NCBI GenBank assembly: GCA_965116715.1
Contig: OZ220724.1
Coordinates: forward strand, 1,488,001-1,552,000
DNA length: 64,000 bases
Reading direction: 5' to 3'
DNA from: Poriferisodalis sp965116715
GTDB lineage: Bacteria; Actinomycetota; Acidimicrobiia; Acidimicrobiales; Poriferisodalaceae
The first letter of the stretch is position 1, and the number at the start of each line of letters is the position of its first letter. Positions 42,809 through 51,898 of the stretch are shown here, in pieces. Made by a program: the position numbers and the translations under genes. The notes below the pieces were generated by a model. It was not told the origin of the DNA. It did no database searches and saw nothing but the letters and a program-made list of their open reading frames with translations.

Positions 42809-43699
42809 TTACCTCTTTCGGCGGACCATCGCCGCGTGTCGTCGTTGTCGTTCACGTTCGAAATAGAAGTCGTCCTCGGCGGCAGTACGGGTGGAGGCAA
42901 GCTTGCCGGACAGCCGTGTCAGCTCGCGCTCGCGCACCCGCAGGCGTCTCCATGCCTTCCGCTTGTTCTTGCGCCGCAGACGCTCGATGTGATCTTCCTC
43001 GGTCTCCGACGTGCCGGTCAGGTATGTCTCCTCGATTTCGTCGAGGCGGCTGAGGGCTTCGGCAGCGGGCAGCTCCAGCAGGATCTGGCCGCGGGCCATC
43101 AGGTACATCCGGTCAGACACCGCCAGCGCCTTGCGGGCATGCTGCTCGACGATCAGGGCGCCGGTGCCGGTGGTGTCGGCCACCTTGCGGACCGCTCCCA
43201 GCAGCCGATCGACCACGATCGGCGCCAGCCCGAGCGACAGCTCGTCGGCCAGCAGAATCGACGGCTGACGGCTGAGCGCCCGTGCCAGCGCAAGCATCTG
43301 CTGCTCGCCGCCCGACAGCATGCCGCCGCGCACTCCCAGCCGGGGTTCGAGCTCGGGGAACAGCTCCAGCGCTGCTTCCACCGAACCGCCGCCCACTCGC
43401 AGATTGTCCCGAGCCGACAGCTTGGTGAACACCAGTCGCTCCTCGGTCACCAGCCCGATTCCCCCTCGCCGGATGCGCTGGTACATGGGCGTGAACGTGG
43501 GCGTGTTGCCGAACATCACGATGCCGTCGACGGGCGTCAGCTCGCCGGCGATGGTCAGCAGCGTGGTGGTCTTGCCCGCCCCGTTGGGCCCGAGCAGGCA
43601 CACCACCTCGCCCTGGTGCACCTTCAGGTTCACTCCCTGGACGACTGCCCGGTTGAGGTACCCGCACTTGAGGCTTCGCGTCTGCAGCAGCGGCCTCAT
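42809..43699 (-). CDS. Liv-type ABC transporter ATPase (LivF-like)
   Basis: 296 residues. Walker A GPNGAGKTTT, signature LSGGEQQMLALARAL, Walker B ILLADELSLGLAP with a D-E pair, H-loop VEQHARKAL. This is the LivF position of branched-chain amino-acid-type importers. A 60-residue C-terminal Arg/Lys/Glu-rich tail (ERLRRKNKRKAWRRLRVRERE) is longer than usual and probably helical. Overlaps the fused permease-ATPase gene by four bases. It would form the second ATPase of the transporter. Confidence 0.93.
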   Translation of the reverse strand: MRPLLQTRSLKCGYLNRAVVQGVNLKVHQGEVVCLLGPNGAGKTTTLLTIAGELTPVDGIVMFGNTPTFTPMYQRIRRGGIGLVTEERLVFTKLSARDNLRVGGGSVEAALELFPELEPRLGVRGGMLSGGEQQMLALARALSRQPSILLADELSLGLAPIVVDRLLGAVRKVADTTGTGALIVEQHARKALAVSDRMYLMARGQILLELPAAEALSRLDEIEETYLTGTSETEEDHIERLRRKNKRKAWRRLRVRERELTRLSGKLASTRTAAEDDFYFERERQRRHAAMVRRKR

Positions 43700-46437
43700 G
43701 CGCCGCCTCCCGCAGCTTGTGTCGTGCGGGGCTCGGGCACGACGTGGTGCTCGTCGGCCTCGGTTCCCAGGTAGGCGGCGACGACGGCTGGGTCGCCACG
43801 GATTGCCTCGGGGCTCCCGGTGGCGATCTTGTTGCCGAAGTCCAGCACCACCACCTCGTCGCAGACCTCGTTGACGAAGTTCATGTCGTGCTCGACCACC
43901 AGCACTGCCATGCCCCAGTCCTGGGCCAGGCGCCGAACCACCTCGGCCAGCTCTTCGCTCTCGGCGGTGCTCAGGCCAGCGGCCGGCTCGTCGAGCAGCA
44001 GCACGCTCGGGTGCATCGCCACCGCGCGGGCGATCGCCAGCAGACGGTGCTTTCCGTAGGAAAGATCCTTCACGTCGCGGTGCAGGTCACCGTCGAGCTG
44101 GAACTCGATGATCGCCCGAACGACCTCCGGCGGGAACGGCGGGTTCGATGGCGCCACCAGATCACGCACGTACGACCGCATGTCCTGAGGGTCGGCGGCG
44201 ACGCTGATGTTCTCGAACACCGTCGCGTCCTCGAACAGCTCGAGCGTCTGGAACGAACGAGCAATGCCATTGCGGGCACGCTTAGAAGGCGCCATGCGCG
44301 AGATGTCCTCGCCGTCGAGCACCACCCGGCCATCCGCCGGCGTGAAGCCGCACACGGCGTCGATCAGCGACGTCTTGCCAGCGCCGTTCGGGCCGATCAG
44401 CCCCGTGATGGTGCCCGGCGTGAGGTTGAAGCTGACATCGTTGACCGCGACGACAGCCCCGTAGCGCACGGTCATGTTCTCGATGCTCAGCACGCGAGCC
44501 GGAACCGTCGACCGCTCGCTGCCGGCGGCGTTCGGATCGGAGACGTCTTCCAGCTCGATGAAGTAGGAGCGGCCCCACTTGCGGGCTCGTTTCACCAGCC
44601 GGAAGATCTTCACCCACTCGGCTGCGACTCCGTCCTTGTACCCGAGCACCATCAGCAAGATGGCGATGCCGCTGATGAGCTGGGTCCAGCGGCCCACCCC
44701 GTCCCACGTCGACTCGAGCACCTCCTGGCTGAAGGCTGCGGTGGCCATCGTGGCGCCCACGAACGCTCCGAGCAGGTGACCGACGCCGCCCACGATGGCC
44801 AGACCTACGAACAGAATCGAGGTGAGGATGGTGAATGAGGTATAGCTGACCGAGGTCAGCCGGAACGCCAGCACGATGCCGCCCAGCGCGGCGATTGCCG
44901 AGCTCAGCGAGAAGGCGAACAGCTTCGCCTTGGGCACGTCGATGCCGAGCGCCGTGGCGGCCCGCTCGTTGGTGCGAATGGCGAGCAACCGCCGCCCGCT
45001 GCGCCCGCGACGCACGTTGGATACCACCCACACCGCCAACAGCGCCATGGCCAGCACGAAGAGGCCGTAGCGCTCCGGGTAGCGAATGGAGCCGATGTCG
45101 AGGCCGAACAGCTCGGGGCTGCCCACCTGCGTGCCCTGCACGCCGCCGGTGTATTCGCGGTTGCGGAACAGCATCAGCTCGATGGTGGTGCCGAGTCCCA
45201 ACGTGACGATGGCCAGGTTGATGCCGCGGGTTCGTGCGGCCGGCAAGGCAAAGATGAATCCCAGCGGCACCGCTGCGACGACGCCGACGACCAGCGCCAG
45301 CAGGAACGGGATGTCGAACACCGCAACCAGCCGTCCCGACACGTACGCGCCGAAGCCCGCGATGGTGTACTGCGCCAGCGACAGCTGGCCCGCGTAGCCG
45401 GTCAGCAGCACGATCGACAGCAGCACGATCGAGACGCCCATGGTGACGGTCAGTGCGTCGATCCACTTGGCCTGCTTGGTGAGCATCAGGAACGCCACCG
45501 TGCCGATGCCGAAGATCGTCCAGTCCCACGACATGCGTCCGTTGCCGATCATCGGCAGCTCGCGCAAGAAGTAGTCCCGCAGCGGCAGCGACCGGCCCTT
45601 GAACACCAGCACGGCCACAATCACCAGGAAGGGCAGCGATTGGCCCAGCCCCTGCTGGTCGACGAAGCGGCCCACAAGTGTCTGACCCACGCCCAACGCC
45701 AGGCCAGCGGCGGTGGCGATGGGGAAGGACCGGAAGTCGCCCACCAGCGCTGCGGCCAAGGCGGCGAGCACCAGCGAGGTCATGGCCGTGACCTGCAGCG
45801 TGATGATGGGCACCACCAAGATGCCCGCAACCGCAGCGATGGCCGAGCCCAGCGCCCAGTTCTGGATGGCGATCGCGTTCGGCGACAAGCCGATGGCCGA
45901 AGCGGCTCGCTCGCTCTCGGACACTGCCTCGGTGGCGAGGCCGAAGTGGCTCCGTCGATACATCGACCACAGCATCACGGCGAACACCCACGCCACTCCG
46001 AACAGGATCAGCCGGTCCACGGTGATCGCCACCTCGCCCCACAGCGTCACCCGGTTGGTGGGCAGCCAGCTGGCCACCTGGCGGGCATTGGAGCCGTACC
46101 GGATGATGACGCCGGCCTGGATCAGGATGAGCACGCCCAAGGTGGCGATGACGCGTATCAGCGTGCTGGCGCGACGCAGCGGCCGCATGATCACCCAGTG
46201 CGTCAGGGCACCGAGCAGCGCGGACAGCGCGACGCCGGTCAGCGCCGAGAGCAGGAACGGCCAGCCAGCCCGGTTCTGCAATTCCCACTGCAGGAACACG
46301 CCCGCGATCGCGGTGGCGCCGAGGGAGAAGTTCAGCACGCCGGTGCCGCGGTACACCACGATCAGGCCTTGGGAGGCCAGCGCGTACAAGGCGCCGACCC
46401 CGAAGCCCAGCAGGGCGAAGCGGATGACCTCGTCCAA
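43696..46437 (-). CDS. Fused LivH-LivM-LivG (permease-permease-ATPase) ABC transporter protein
   Basis: 913 residues carrying three subunits that are normally separate. Residues 1-295 are a LivH-type permease (ALYALASQGLIVVYRGTGVLNFSLGA), 310-640 a LivM-type permease (TGYAGQLSLAQYTIAGFGAYVSG), and 655-900 a LivG-type ATPase with GPNGAGKTSLIDAVCGF, LSYGKHRLLAIARAVAMHPSVLLLDEPAAGLS and VVEHDMNFV. The start is a TTG at 46437 with a GGGAGAA ribosome site in front. Together with the downstream LivF and upstream binding protein it makes a full importer for a Liv-type solute such as branched amino acids, amides or aromatic acids. Which one is unknown. Confidence 0.93.
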   Translation of the reverse strand: MDEVIRFALLGFGVGALYALASQGLIVVYRGTGVLNFSLGATAIAGVFLQWELQNRAGWPFLLSALTGVALSALLGALTHWVIMRPLRRASTLIRVIATLGVLILIQAGVIIRYGSNARQVASWLPTNRVTLWGEVAITVDRLILFGVAWVFAVMLWSMYRRSHFGLATEAVSESERAASAIGLSPNAIAIQNWALGSAIAAVAGILVVPIITLQVTAMTSLVLAALAAALVGDFRSFPIATAAGLALGVGQTLVGRFVDQQGLGQSLPFLVIVAVLVFKGRSLPLRDYFLRELPMIGNGRMSWDWTIFGIGTVAFLMLTKQAKWIDALTVTMGVSIVLLSIVLLTGYAGQLSLAQYTIAGFGAYVSGRLVAVFDIPFLLALVVGVVAAVPLGFIFALPAARTRGINLAIVTLGLGTTIELMLFRNREYTGGVQGTQVGSPELFGLDIGSIRYPERYGLFVLAMALLAVWVVSNVRRGRSGRRLLAIRTNERAATALGIDVPKAKLFAFSLSSAIAALGGIVLAFRLTSVSYTSFTILTSILFVGLAIVGGVGHLLGAFVGATMATAAFSQEVLESTWDGVGRWTQLISGIAILLMVLGYKDGVAAEWVKIFRLVKRARKWGRSYFIELEDVSDPNAAGSERSTVPARVLSIENMTVRYGAVVAVNDVSFNLTPGTITGLIGPNGAGKTSLIDAVCGFTPADGRVVLDGEDISRMAPSKRARNGIARSFQTLELFEDATVFENISVAADPQDMRSYVRDLVAPSNPPFPPEVVRAIIEFQLDGDLHRDVKDLSYGKHRLLAIARAVAMHPSVLLLDEPAAGLSTAESEELAEVVRRLAQDWGMAVLVVEHDMNFVNEVCDEVVVLDFGNKIATGSPEAIRGDPAVVAAYLGTEADEHHVVPEPRTTQAAGGGA

Positions 46438-46558
46438 TGGTTCTCCCGTCGCAGCGGCGCTAGGCCGGCTCGCGCCTGCGCCGGGATGGCTGGTGATCGC
46501 TCACTCGGGCCACCCCGGCGCGGGCGTCTGAACTGAGATGACGGTACTCAGATGACGG

Positions 46559-47881
46559 TCAGCCGGCGTTGCCGGTGGCCAGGTCGCCGACGTCTTCGAA
46601 CTCGGTGGTCAGCGGCACGACCTTGCCGTTCTCCAGCTTGGAGAACACGACGCTGCGGTTGAACAAGCGCTGGAAGCCAGGGAGGCCGTCGGTCCATTCC
46701 TGGGTGAAGTCCAGCACCGGCACCATGCCGCCGAGATCGAGGTGGTCGGTGGCCGATGCGGCCTGGAAGAACGAGGACGCGTTGATCTCGCCGTCGATGG
46801 TTTCGGCAATCTGCCTGAAGGCCGCAAACGCCGCCCACGTGCCCATGCCGCCCAGGCTGTTGTAGTCGTGCTCGGTGGTGTCCCAGCCGCCTTCTTCGAG
46901 GGCCAGCCGGTACTCGTCCCACGGCGCGGTGGAGATGTCGGGGTACATGCCACCGATGATGTCGCCGTCGGTGGACTCCTCGTTGCCGGCCGCGGAGATC
47001 TCGTTCAGGTTGCCCTGCGGGCCGTACTGGCGAGCGTCGGTGCCCGACTGGGTCCACGCCGTGTTCCAGGTGATGTACGGCGTCTCCGACACGATGCCGA
47101 TCACGCAGTCGGCGTCGGTCGTCGCCTGGGCCACCTCTGAGGAGTAGTCCTGCGCTGTCGGCGGCAGGATGATGATGTCGCCGAAGCTCTGGCCGAGGGC
47201 TGCTATTGCGTTCTCCATCGGCGGCAGGAATATCTGGGCGCCGTCGATGATCACGGCGTTGATGGCCTGGCATCCGTCGTCGATGGCTCGCTTGATGATG
47301 CCCACCGCGTACATCGGCTGGTTGCCGATGGGGAACGAGTGCGGGCTGGTCAGCTCAGACGGCGTGATCGGGCAGCAGGGGCCGAACCAGGTGATGTCGG
47401 ATTCGGCGATCACCGGCACGATGCTCTCGGCGAAGAACGTGAACGAGCCGATGACGGCCACCATGTTCTCCTCGACGGCTTCGCGGGCGCACGCCGCAGC
47501 CACAGCCGGGTCGAACATCTCGTCGCAGACCGTGACCTCCAGCGGCCGGCCGCCGATGCCGCCCCGTGCGTTGATGTAGTCGGCGTACGCATTGGCGGTG
47601 TTCGCGATGTTGTGGTACGTCGGGCCTGCCGCGTTGAGCGTCGTGACCGTCATCACCTTGATGGGCTCGCCGCTCGGTGCGGTGTCGACCGGCGCTTGTG
47701 TGGTCTCGGGGGCAGCCTCGGTGGTCTCGGGGGCGGGTTCGGTCGCACTCGCTCCGTCGTCGTCACCATCGTCGCCACCGCATGCAGCGGCAATCAGGGC
47801 GAAGACAGCGAGAAGTGCCGCCAACGTCCGCCACGCCCGCCGCCCCGAATGGCGCGTCACAGCACGTTCACTGGTGGTCAT
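46559..47881 (-). CDS. Liv-type ABC transporter substrate-binding lipoprotein
   Basis: 440 residues. A signal sequence with lipidated Cys34 (LLAVFALIAAACGG) is followed by an acidic and Thr/Pro-rich linker (residues 35-70), then a periplasmic-binding-protein type I domain with VTTLNAAGPTYHNIANTANAYADYIN and ARGGIGGRPLEVTVCDEMFDP, as in LivJ-type proteins. The linker probably spans a thick cell wall. A GGAGGGG ribosome site precedes the ATG. First gene of the transporter operon, 121 bases before the fused permease gene. The high Cys content of the ligand domain (VCDEMFD, AAACARE, GPCCPIT) is unusual for the family; disulphides are possible. Confidence 0.92.
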   Translation of the reverse strand: MTTSERAVTRHSGRRAWRTLAALLAVFALIAAACGGDDGDDDGASATEPAPETTEAAPETTQAPVDTAPSGEPIKVMTVTTLNAAGPTYHNIANTANAYADYINARGGIGGRPLEVTVCDEMFDPAVAAACAREAVEENMVAVIGSFTFFAESIVPVIAESDITWFGPCCPITPSELTSPHSFPIGNQPMYAVGIIKRAIDDGCQAINAVIIDGAQIFLPPMENAIAALGQSFGDIIILPPTAQDYSSEVAQATTDADCVIGIVSETPYITWNTAWTQSGTDARQYGPQGNLNEISAAGNEESTDGDIIGGMYPDISTAPWDEYRLALEEGGWDTTEHDYNSLGGMGTWAAFAAFRQIAETIDGEINASSFFQAASATDHLDLGGMVPVLDFTQEWTDGLPGFQRLFNRSVVFSKLENGKVVPLTTEFEDVGDLATGNAG

Positions 47882-48025
47882 GTAGTTCCCCTCCCTAGGG
47901 ACACGGCAGGCCCGATGGCGAGCCGATGCGAACGCCGCCTGCCAAGTGGGTCATTCAAGCACAGCCGCCGACCGGCTGCCGATGGGTCCAGCGCCCGGCA
48001 TGGGCGGCAGTTCGGGGCTCAGCCG

Positions 48026-48148
48026 CTAGGCAATTGCGAACACGATGATCGCCACGATGAACGCGATGGACAGTGCCAAGATGGCCATCGCTGCGAATCC
48101 GTCGCGTCTCGTTCTGTCCTGCGCTGATGGTTCGTTCGGTGTGCGCAT
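48026..48148 (-). CDS. Small single-span membrane protein
   Basis: 40 residues: a charged N-terminus (MRTPNEPSAQDRTRRDGF) followed by one hydrophobic helix (AAMAILALSIAFIVAIIVFAIA) reaching the stop codon. It is like the small tail-anchored proteins often found alone in actinobacteria. No family is recognised. An alternative start a few codons upstream is possible. It lies between the transporter gene set and cobS in the same direction; function unknown. Confidence 0.5.
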   Translation of the reverse strand: MRTPNEPSAQDRTRRDGFAAMAILALSIAFIVAIIVFAIA

Positions 48149-48197
48149 CCGCAGTGGGCTCATGGGAACTGGAGGGCGGGATGTCAGGCCCGGGACT

Positions 48198-48944
48198 CTA
48201 GTTCCAGAACCAACCGAAGTCGTCCAGCAGGCGTGACACCGCTGCCAGCGCCGCCATCTGGCTGACTTGGGCGATGGCACCCAGCACGTCACCGGTCATG
48301 CCGCCGAACTTGCGGTGAGCGATCAGCCCCACCACCAGCGCTGCGCCTGTCGCCGCACCCACGGCGAACACGCCCACCGGTCCAAGTGCGAACGCAGCGC
48401 CGTAGGTGACCATCAGCGAGAGCGCGCAGGGCAGTCCTCGCAGGTGGGAGGTGTAGGAGTGGCCCAGACCCGAACCGGGAGCTGCCCGTACCGAGGCCAT
48501 CACCGCAACGGCGAGCGCACGACCGACACCATGTGCGAGGACCAGGGCGATGACGGCGTCACGCGACGCCAGCGGCATGACGGCGAAGATCTGCACCAGC
48601 GTCCCCAGCACCAGTGCCAGCGTTCCGAAGGTTCCCAGGCGGGAATCCTTCATGATCTCGCGGCGCTCCGAGGGCGTGGTGCCGCCGAGGGCATCTGCCG
48701 TGTCGGCCAGGCCGTCCTCGTGGAACGCACCGGTGACCAGGACGCCAGTGGCGATGGCCAAGATGGCCGCGAGTGGGGCGCCCAGCGGCTGCCAGACGGC
48801 CCAGAACACCGCCCCGCTCACGGCGCCGACGATTGCCCCGACCAGCGGGAACCACGGGACGCTGCGCCCAAGGTCGCGTTCGGTCGGCGGATGCGCCCCG
48901 CCGGGAAGTCGGGTAAGGAACGCCCACGCATACCGCAGGCTCAC
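48198..48944 (-). CDS. cobS: Adenosylcobinamide-GDP ribazoletransferase (cobalamin synthase)
   Basis: 248 residues, a polytopic membrane protein. GAFHEDGLADTADALGG holds the conserved acidic metal-binding residues of CobS; LTRLPGG near the start and LGHSYTSHL later are also typical. It joins adenosylcobinamide-GDP with alpha-ribazole (or its phosphate) to form cobalamin. The GTG at 48944 gives a GTGA overlap with the cobT stop and the usual family start; an ATG four codons upstream is also in frame. Last gene of the nucleotide-loop operon. Confidence 0.95.
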   Translation of the reverse strand: MSLRYAWAFLTRLPGGAHPPTERDLGRSVPWFPLVGAIVGAVSGAVFWAVWQPLGAPLAAILAIATGVLVTGAFHEDGLADTADALGGTTPSERREIMKDSRLGTFGTLALVLGTLVQIFAVMPLASRDAVIALVLAHGVGRALAVAVMASVRAAPGSGLGHSYTSHLRGLPCALSLMVTYGAAFALGPVGVFAVGAATGAALVVGLIAHRKFGGMTGDVLGAIAQVSQMAALAAVSRLLDDFGWFWN

Positions 48945-50023
48945 GCCAGACCCCATTCAGCGAAGGTGGCGACGTCGGTCACGGCCGCCGCGGCGATCCG
49001 CACGAGCGGCACCGCGATGAGTGCGCCGGTGCCCTCCCCCAGCCGCAGATCCAGGCGCACCAGCGGCTCCAGCCCGAGCTTGGCCAGCAGCTCTCGATGT
49101 CCCGGCTCGGCGGAGCAGTGCCCGGCAATGCAGTGGTCGAGGCTGCCCGGCGCAGCCAGTGCCAGCGGTGCCGCGGCAGCCGTGCCGATGAATCCGTCGA
49201 GCACCACAGGAATCGAGCGTTGCCGCGCCGCTGCCGCCGCCCCGGCGATGGCTGCGAGTTCACGGCCCCCTGCCCGGCGCAGCGCCTCCAGCGGCTCGAC
49301 GTGACCCACCCGTTCAAGCACATCGCGCACGACCGTCCGCTTGTGATCGAGCGCCTCCGACTGCACCCCGGTGCCCGGTCCCGTCCAGCGGGCCGCGGCC
49401 TCAGCGGAGGAGGTTGTGTCGTCGGCAAAGAGCAGCCCGCACACCGCAGCCGCAGCCGTGGTGTTGCCGATCCCGAGTTCTCCCAGCACCAGCAGGTCGG
49501 GCTGGTCGCCCTCGACGGCGCGTTCGACAGCGAGAGCGCCGGAGTTGACGGCCGCGTCGAACTCGCCGGCGCTCATCGCATCGTGCGTGCGGATGTTGGC
49601 CGTCGGCACGCCCACGCCGACATCGTCACATCGCACCACCGCCCCCACCTGGCGTGCGATCGCCGTCACGGTGGCGACACCGCTGTCGACGGCGGCCACC
49701 ATCGCGGCAGTCACCTCTGCGGGATACGCGCTCACGCCCTCTGCGGCGACACCGTGGTCGGCTGCGAACACCAGCGCAACCGGTCGTTCAACCGTCGGCT
49801 CCGGCGTGCGCTGCCAGCCAGCGAGCCAGACGGCCACCTGGTCCAGCCGCTCGAACGCGCCCGCCGGGCGCAGCACCTGCGACGCCCGGTCGGCCACGGC
49901 CCGCTGGGCGGCCTCATCGGGCACCGGCGGTTCCGCCAGCATCTGGGCGAGCAATGAAGGCCAGCCCGACGGAGGGGTCCCAGACGCTGCCTGCGATGCA
50001 GGCTGCGGCACGGCTTCAGGCAC
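48941..50023 (-). CDS. cobT: Nicotinate-nucleotide--dimethylbenzimidazole phosphoribosyltransferase
   Basis: 360 residues. LVFAADHGVAAEGVSAYP, LGELGIGNTTAAAAV and AEPGHRELLAKLGLEPLVRLDLRLGEGTGA (with the catalytic Glu region) are the CobT signatures. It makes alpha-ribazole-5'-phosphate from nicotinate mononucleotide and the lower base. The GTG start overlaps cobU by 8 bases. Normal length. Confidence 0.96.
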   Translation of the reverse strand: MPEAVPQPASQAASGTPPSGWPSLLAQMLAEPPVPDEAAQRAVADRASQVLRPAGAFERLDQVAVWLAGWQRTPEPTVERPVALVFAADHGVAAEGVSAYPAEVTAAMVAAVDSGVATVTAIARQVGAVVRCDDVGVGVPTANIRTHDAMSAGEFDAAVNSGALAVERAVEGDQPDLLVLGELGIGNTTAAAAVCGLLFADDTTSSAEAAARWTGPGTGVQSEALDHKRTVVRDVLERVGHVEPLEALRRAGGRELAAIAGAAAAARQRSIPVVLDGFIGTAAAAPLALAAPGSLDHCIAGHCSAEPGHRELLAKLGLEPLVRLDLRLGEGTGALIAVPLVRIAAAAVTDVATFAEWGLA

Positions 50024-50570
50024 CGCCGTCAGGCCCTGAGAGTTCCAGCAGCTTGCCCGCCACCACGAGGTACGCCCGGTCCGCAGCCCCCACGACGATC
50101 TGATTCACCGATCCCAACACGTCGCGGTATGCCCGCCCGAGCGGCGTGGCAGGCACCACCCCCGAGCCGACCTCGTTGGTGACCACGATCGAGACTCCCT
50201 CGCGCGCATGCAGGCAAGCGACCAGCTCCTGGGCGGCGGCCGTGATCTCGCCCGCGCGTGCCGCATCGACGTTCCCCTCACCGGCGCCGCCTTCCAGCAT
50301 CCGGTTCGAGACCCAGATGGACAGGCAATCGATGATGATCGTCGCCCCGGCATCGACCTGTTCCACAGCTTGCGCCAACTGGATCGGGGCCTCGATGGTC
50401 GTCCACCCAGCGGGCCGCTCTGCTCGATGCAGCTCGATGCGCTCGGCCATCTCGTCGTCACCGGCCTCGGCCGTGGCGATGAACGTCACTGCGGCATCCA
50501 CCGACGCGGCCGCGCTCGATGCGGCCGTGGATTTCCCGCTGCGAGCGCCGCCGGTGAACGCAATCAGCAT
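50016..50570 (-). CDS. cobU: Adenosylcobinamide kinase / adenosylcobinamide-phosphate guanylyltransferase
   Basis: 184 residues. The P-loop is FTGGARSGKST; RIELHRAERPAGW contains the His that forms the GMP-phosphoramide in CobU; IIIDCLSIWVSNRM follows. It phosphorylates adenosylcobinamide and attaches GMP. Together with CobT and CobS it completes the nucleotide loop of B12, for de novo synthesis or salvage of cobinamide. It overlaps cobT by 8 bases and follows the DUF1015 gene by 19 bases. Confidence 0.95.
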   Translation of the reverse strand: MLIAFTGGARSGKSTAASSAAASVDAAVTFIATAEAGDDEMAERIELHRAERPAGWTTIEAPIQLAQAVEQVDAGATIIIDCLSIWVSNRMLEGGAGEGNVDAARAGEITAAAQELVACLHAREGVSIVVTNEVGSGVVPATPLGRAYRDVLGSVNQIVVGAADRAYLVVAGKLLELSGPDGGA

Positions 50571-50589
50571 GGCCGATGCCAGCGCCGCA

Positions 50590-51765
50590 TCAGCAGCGGA
50601 CCAACAGCAACCCGGAGCGAGCCTTCGGCAGGAAGTAGGTGGTCTTGGGCGGCATCACGCCGCCGAAGTCGGCAACTTCGAACACCGAATCGAGCGGCAC
50701 CGGTGCCAGCAGGATCGTGACCGGCACTGGGGCCGCGGCGACGGTCGTGGGGCGGTAGGTGAGCCTGGGATCCGAAGCGCTCGCGACACCGAAGATGTCG
50801 CCGAGCACGAAGTCATGGACGAACGCTGCGTCCAGCTGGCTGGCGGGATTCTGCACCGGCGATGCGTCGTCGGAGGTCGCGGCATGCCGTGGGCGCACGC
50901 GAAACCAGTGACCCGCCACGCCGACGCCGATCGACCCCGGGGAACCGGGGCGCGCCGCGACCGCGTCGGACACCTCTTCGACATCGCATCGAGTCCGCAT
51001 CAGCTCCATGACGCGCCGCGGCATCATGTCGAGCTCGCTCAGCTCGCGGTCAAAGCTGCCGAGGTGCAGCTCCTCGGTGGGTGCGCATGCCACGAGCACA
51101 TGCGAGAAGCCGGCCTGCCTGGCGGCTGCGACGCGATGGTGGCCATCCACGATGTACAGCGGGCCGTCGAGACCGACGCTGGCGCCTTCGCCGCCCCCCA
51201 CGACGGCCGGCCACAGCGTGACCCGTGCGCCGTCGGAGGTCTTGGTGTCGAGCAGCGGCTCCAGCGGTGTGGGCGCCCCGGCAGCGGTCAGGGTGGCCTC
51301 GATGACATCGGAGACCATCGTCAGCCGCGGTGCGGTCACCACCACGGGGCTGGACATGCGGCCGACTTCGGTGAAGTGCATGGCCAGGCCATGCACCCGG
51401 CCAGGCTGGGTGTCCTCATGCGGGCGCAGCTCGTGCGAGGCCAGGCGCACGCCGCCAAGCAGAGCGTGCTGCGCGTGGCCGTCGGCCTCCACGCACTGCA
51501 CGTAGAGGCTGGGCGCGCGGGCGGCGCCGAACGCCCCCAATCCGATGAGCCGCTCGAGCGCCTGCGTGCTTCGCGTGGCGTGCTGCAGGTGCTCGCTGGG
51601 GTGACCGAAGCTCTCGGGCGGCAATCCGGCCACGTGGGCAAACGAGTCCGGATTGTCGGCGAGGAGCTGAGCGTGCTCATCGGGGGTGAGCGAGTCGTAT
51701 GGCGCAGGTATCACCGTCGGCGCCCATTCAGGGGTCAGCACACGAGCACGGACTGGCTCGATCAT
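50590..51765 (-). CDS. DUF1015-family protein (SerK-like)
   Basis: 391 residues. VIPAPYDSLTPDEH at the front and LYIVDGHHRVAAARQAG in the centre are the DUF1015 signature. Some family members are ADP-dependent serine kinases; the role here is unknown. A GGGAGGGAGAG ribosome site lies before the ATG. It is the first gene of the strand run leading into cobU, 19 bases away, but a link to cobalamin is not clear from sequence. No cobalamin riboswitch was recognised in the 130 bases upstream. Confidence 0.88.
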   Translation of the reverse strand: MIEPVRARVLTPEWAPTVIPAPYDSLTPDEHAQLLADNPDSFAHVAGLPPESFGHPSEHLQHATRSTQALERLIGLGAFGAARAPSLYVQCVEADGHAQHALLGGVRLASHELRPHEDTQPGRVHGLAMHFTEVGRMSSPVVVTAPRLTMVSDVIEATLTAAGAPTPLEPLLDTKTSDGARVTLWPAVVGGGEGASVGLDGPLYIVDGHHRVAAARQAGFSHVLVACAPTEELHLGSFDRELSELDMMPRRVMELMRTRCDVEEVSDAVAARPGSPGSIGVGVAGHWFRVRPRHAATSDDASPVQNPASQLDAAFVHDFVLGDIFGVASASDPRLTYRPTTVAAAPVPVTILLAPVPLDSVFEVADFGGVMPPKTTYFLPKARSGLLLVRC

Positions 51766-51898
51766 CCGCTCTCCCTCCCCGCTGCCCCGTCTCGAATGCC
51801 CGGCTTGTCGAGCCCCACCTCGATGAGCTCTGCACGTACCGCGACGCGGCGGATCGAAGTTATCTCACACCCAGCGGCAGTCTCGACGCGCGGCCGCC

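Noticed and set aside
46531..46562. Short repeated GATGACGGT blocks and a CTGAG/CTCAG mini-hairpin between the binding-protein gene and the fused permease gene.
   Set aside because: Only nine bases are repeated and the stem is 5 bp; too weak for a terminator or operator call.
51766..51898. Possible cobalamin riboswitch upstream of the DUF1015-cobU-cobT-cobS run.
   Set aside because: No B12-box or recognisable junction sequence was seen in the 130 bases, which are too short for a full cobalamin riboswitch.
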